Source of the DNA: Anaerolineales bacterium | GTDB taxonomy: Bacteria > Chloroflexota > Anaerolineae > Anaerolineales > Villigracilaceae | Assembly: GCA_016928525.1 (NCBI GenBank) | Contig: JAFGKO010000371.1 | Span: 1-22,340, forward strand | Direction of reading: 5' to 3' | Length of the DNA stretch: 22,340 nt | Shown: positions 21,005 to 22,340 of the stretch, piece by piece | How the letters are laid out: each line of letters opens with the position of its first letter | How positions within the stretch are numbered: position 1 is the stretch's first letter | Notes under the pieces: model-generated | Told to the model about the DNA's origin: nothing | Seen by the model: only the letters and a program-made list of their open reading frames with translations | Databases searched by the model: none | Made by a program: the position numbers and the translations under genes

Positions 21005-22222
21005 TCAGGATAGGCACTCTTTATCTAGCAACTCGATGGCGCGTTTCATTGATGATGACCCCTGACGTTTTGTGGTTGCATATATCTTGTTCGCTCCCTC
21101 AGCATTCATTCGTATTTGACCAGGTCTTATTCTATCTACATACAGCCTTAAATGTGAGGAAGTTTTATGAAGGTCAAGCTGTTCTGCAACATAGGACAGG
21201 TATAAGAAGGGCCCGAAATTATCGGGCTGATTCTGGTAACCTACCTGTACATAAATGCTTTTGATCCACCATTTGACTGCCTCAAGTAAGTTACCCAATT
21301 CCCATTCTATATCCCCCATTACTGAGCATATATTATGCTTGCTCTTCGCAAGTTGAAGACCTTCAAGTAAAGAAATTCGCGCATCTTCAAAGCGTCCTTG
21401 CTTGGTATATATCCGAGCAAACGAAGTATATGTATAGTAGAAATCGGGATATTTGGATTGGAGAATCTGGGTTAAACTCAAAGCTTCATCGAGCTTGCCT
21501 TCGTTTATTTTTCCTGGTATCGCTTTAGCTTCTGGTATATCTCGCCAATCGCCCCTCTCCTCAAACTCTTGAAAGTCAACTTGGAAGCAATCATCAACAT
21601 ACGTGTCCTTGGTCTTCGGAATAATTTTCAGCGAAATCGTACTAGACTGAATATCTGACGGCGTCCCGATTGGCGGGATATCAATTCTTGGATGCCGATT
21701 CGAGATAGCTTCACTAGAAATTCTAGCTTTGTCTAACTGATAGCCACTCATGTACTGGCTCCTGAAATCGTTAAGTGTTGCAGCAAGTACATCAGGTGAC
21801 ATACCGTAAGTATCCGGCAATACGCCCTCGTAGCCGCTAAGTGTTGTTGAAACACTACGCAGCTTTTCTAAACCTTGATAGTGTTCAGAGAAGTTAAATG
21901 CAACCATATCCTTTGTGCCAATATGTGTAACCCCAAACTTTTTTATATCTGACCAGCGATACGAATGTACACGAAAAAGGGAACAAATTGTAAAACCTTC
22001 ACGATTGAGTTGGAGATATGCGCTCTTTGGCATTAGCAAAATAGTGAAAATGACAACACAGAGACCAAAGAAAAAGATAGAAATCCAACCAATGATAGGA
22101 AGCCAACCAAGTGATATTGAAACCAACCAGATACCACTCGCAACGAAACATATGCTAATGACTAGGCTAACAATTAGGCCGAGTCGATTAGGGAAAAGGA
22201 TCACCTCGTTACCATTGTTCAT
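21005..22222 (-). CDS. Membrane PH-like (STM3941-type) protein fused to TPR repeats
   Basis: 405 residues from the ATG at 22222, set by GGAGG four bases upstream; the frame is also open to the window end, so a longer protein is possible though less likely. The N-terminal part looks like STM3941-family proteins: two membrane helices (about 13-36 and 42-64), then a PH-like segment with LQLNREGFTICSLF and YRWSDIKKFGV, and LSGYEGVLPDTYGMSPDVLAATLNDFR (129-154). Residues about 240-345 carry TPR repeats (EGKLDEALSLTQILQSKYP, KQGRFEDARISLLEGLQLA). The fusion suggests a membrane-bound scaffold. It is AT-rich compared with genes to its left and lies beside gene remnants, suggesting transfer. Exact role unknown. 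Confidence 0.7.
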   Translation of the reverse strand: MNNGNEVILFPNRLGLIVSLVISICFVASGIWLVSISLGWLPIIGWISIFFFGLCVVIFTILLMPKSAYLQLNREGFTICSLFRVHSYRWSDIKKFGVTHIGTKDMVAFNFSEHYQGLEKLRSVSTTLSGYEGVLPDTYGMSPDVLAATLNDFRSQYMSGYQLDKARISSEAISNRHPRIDIPPIGTPSDIQSSTISLKIIPKTKDTYVDDCFQVDFQEFEERGDWRDIPEAKAIPGKINEGKLDEALSLTQILQSKYPDFYYTYTSFARIYTKQGRFEDARISLLEGLQLAKSKHNICSVMGDIEWELGNLLEAVKWWIKSIYVQVGYQNQPDNFGPFLYLSYVAEQLDLHKTSSHLRLYVDRIRPGQIRMNAEGANKIYATTKRQGSSSMKRAIELLDKECLS

Positions 22223-22278
22223 GGTACCTCCGCCTATGTTTAAACAATATGTATTAACTTTAGTTTCCGCTAAGAGGT

Positions 22279-22340
22279 ATGGGTAAAAAGGAAGGTAATG
22301 GTATGCAAGACGTGGTAATCTTGTTTTGCGAACAAATTCC
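22279..22340 (+). CDS. Possible start of a further gene (cut by window end)
   Basis: An open frame begins with ATG at 22279 or 22303; AAGGAAGG precedes the second start. It encodes MQDVVILFCEQI and runs to the window edge. Too short to judge; it overlaps the open upstream frame of the minus-strand gene, so only one can be real. Confidence 0.2.
   Translation, partial: MGKKEGNGMQDVVILFCEQI

Noticed and set aside
1..22340. CRISPR array, tRNA or rRNA genes
   Set aside because: No regularly spaced direct repeats, cloverleaf or rRNA-like stretches were seen on either strand; the repeats present are single inverted elements.

Overview
The window looks like a chromosomal segment of a free-living bacterium, most likely Chloroflexota of the Anaerolineae type (about 0.6 confidence). 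This rests on protein style (a TIR/NB-ARC/TPR protein, GNAT-TPR fusion, a lipoprotein with a Pro/Thr-rich linker, several SDRs and acyl-CoA enzymes) and on many short palindromic repeats in the gaps between genes. No rRNA, tRNA, CRISPR array or phage structural gene was seen. Most metabolic genes are GC-rich. The higBA/TIR block, the REP transposase and the right-hand end are visibly more AT-rich.

Layout, left to right. 1-2700: the end of an SDR, a STAS-domain protein, a Nudix hydrolase with what looks like a leaderless promoter, and, convergent to it, a GNAT acetyltransferase with a TPR-like tail. 2700-3000: no protein gene, but a good minus-strand promoter, a foldable leader and an intrinsic terminator lying before the GNAT start: an attenuator or small-RNA candidate. 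3035-4951 (minus): a thiolase-like protein and a DUF35 OB-fold partner in one operon; the first lacks the thiolase nucleophilic cysteine, the second lacks the zinc-ribbon cysteines. 5134-5773: a higBA toxin-antitoxin module with an operator over its -35 box. 5878-8658: a TIR/NB-ARC/TPR (STAND, NLR-like) protein, a probable NAD-targeting immune or signalling protein. 8752-11897: an acyl-CoA dehydrogenase, an SDR and a small lipoprotein. 12003-13436 (minus): a DHA2 drug exporter. 13627-14496: a CLYBL/CitE-like lyase. 14506-15150: a REP-associated tyrosine transposase flanked by its probable REP hairpins. 15189-17216: a small unknown protein and two tandem EamA transporters. 17376-20666: a GPH-family transporter, a GNAT-like protein overlapping it, and an SDR. 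20677-20932: decayed ends of a CPBP protease gene and a Nudix gene. 21005-22222 (minus): a membrane PH-like (STM3941-type) protein fused to TPRs.

As a system, higBA and the TIR-STAND gene form a compact defence or stress cluster. The acyl-CoA enzymes (thiolase-like/DUF35, acyl-CoA dehydrogenase, CLYBL-like lyase, SDRs) point to acyl-CoA or side-chain degradation but sit in separate transcription units. The gaps hold at least five families of short inverted repeats, some in leaders, some as halves or scars, and similar low-complexity stretches appear to have entered the TIR-STAND reading frame. The most interesting points are the structured leader at 2722-2857, the cysteine-less thiolase/DUF35 pair, the REP/transposase unit with paired base changes, and the TIR-STAND gene with its in-frame insertions.
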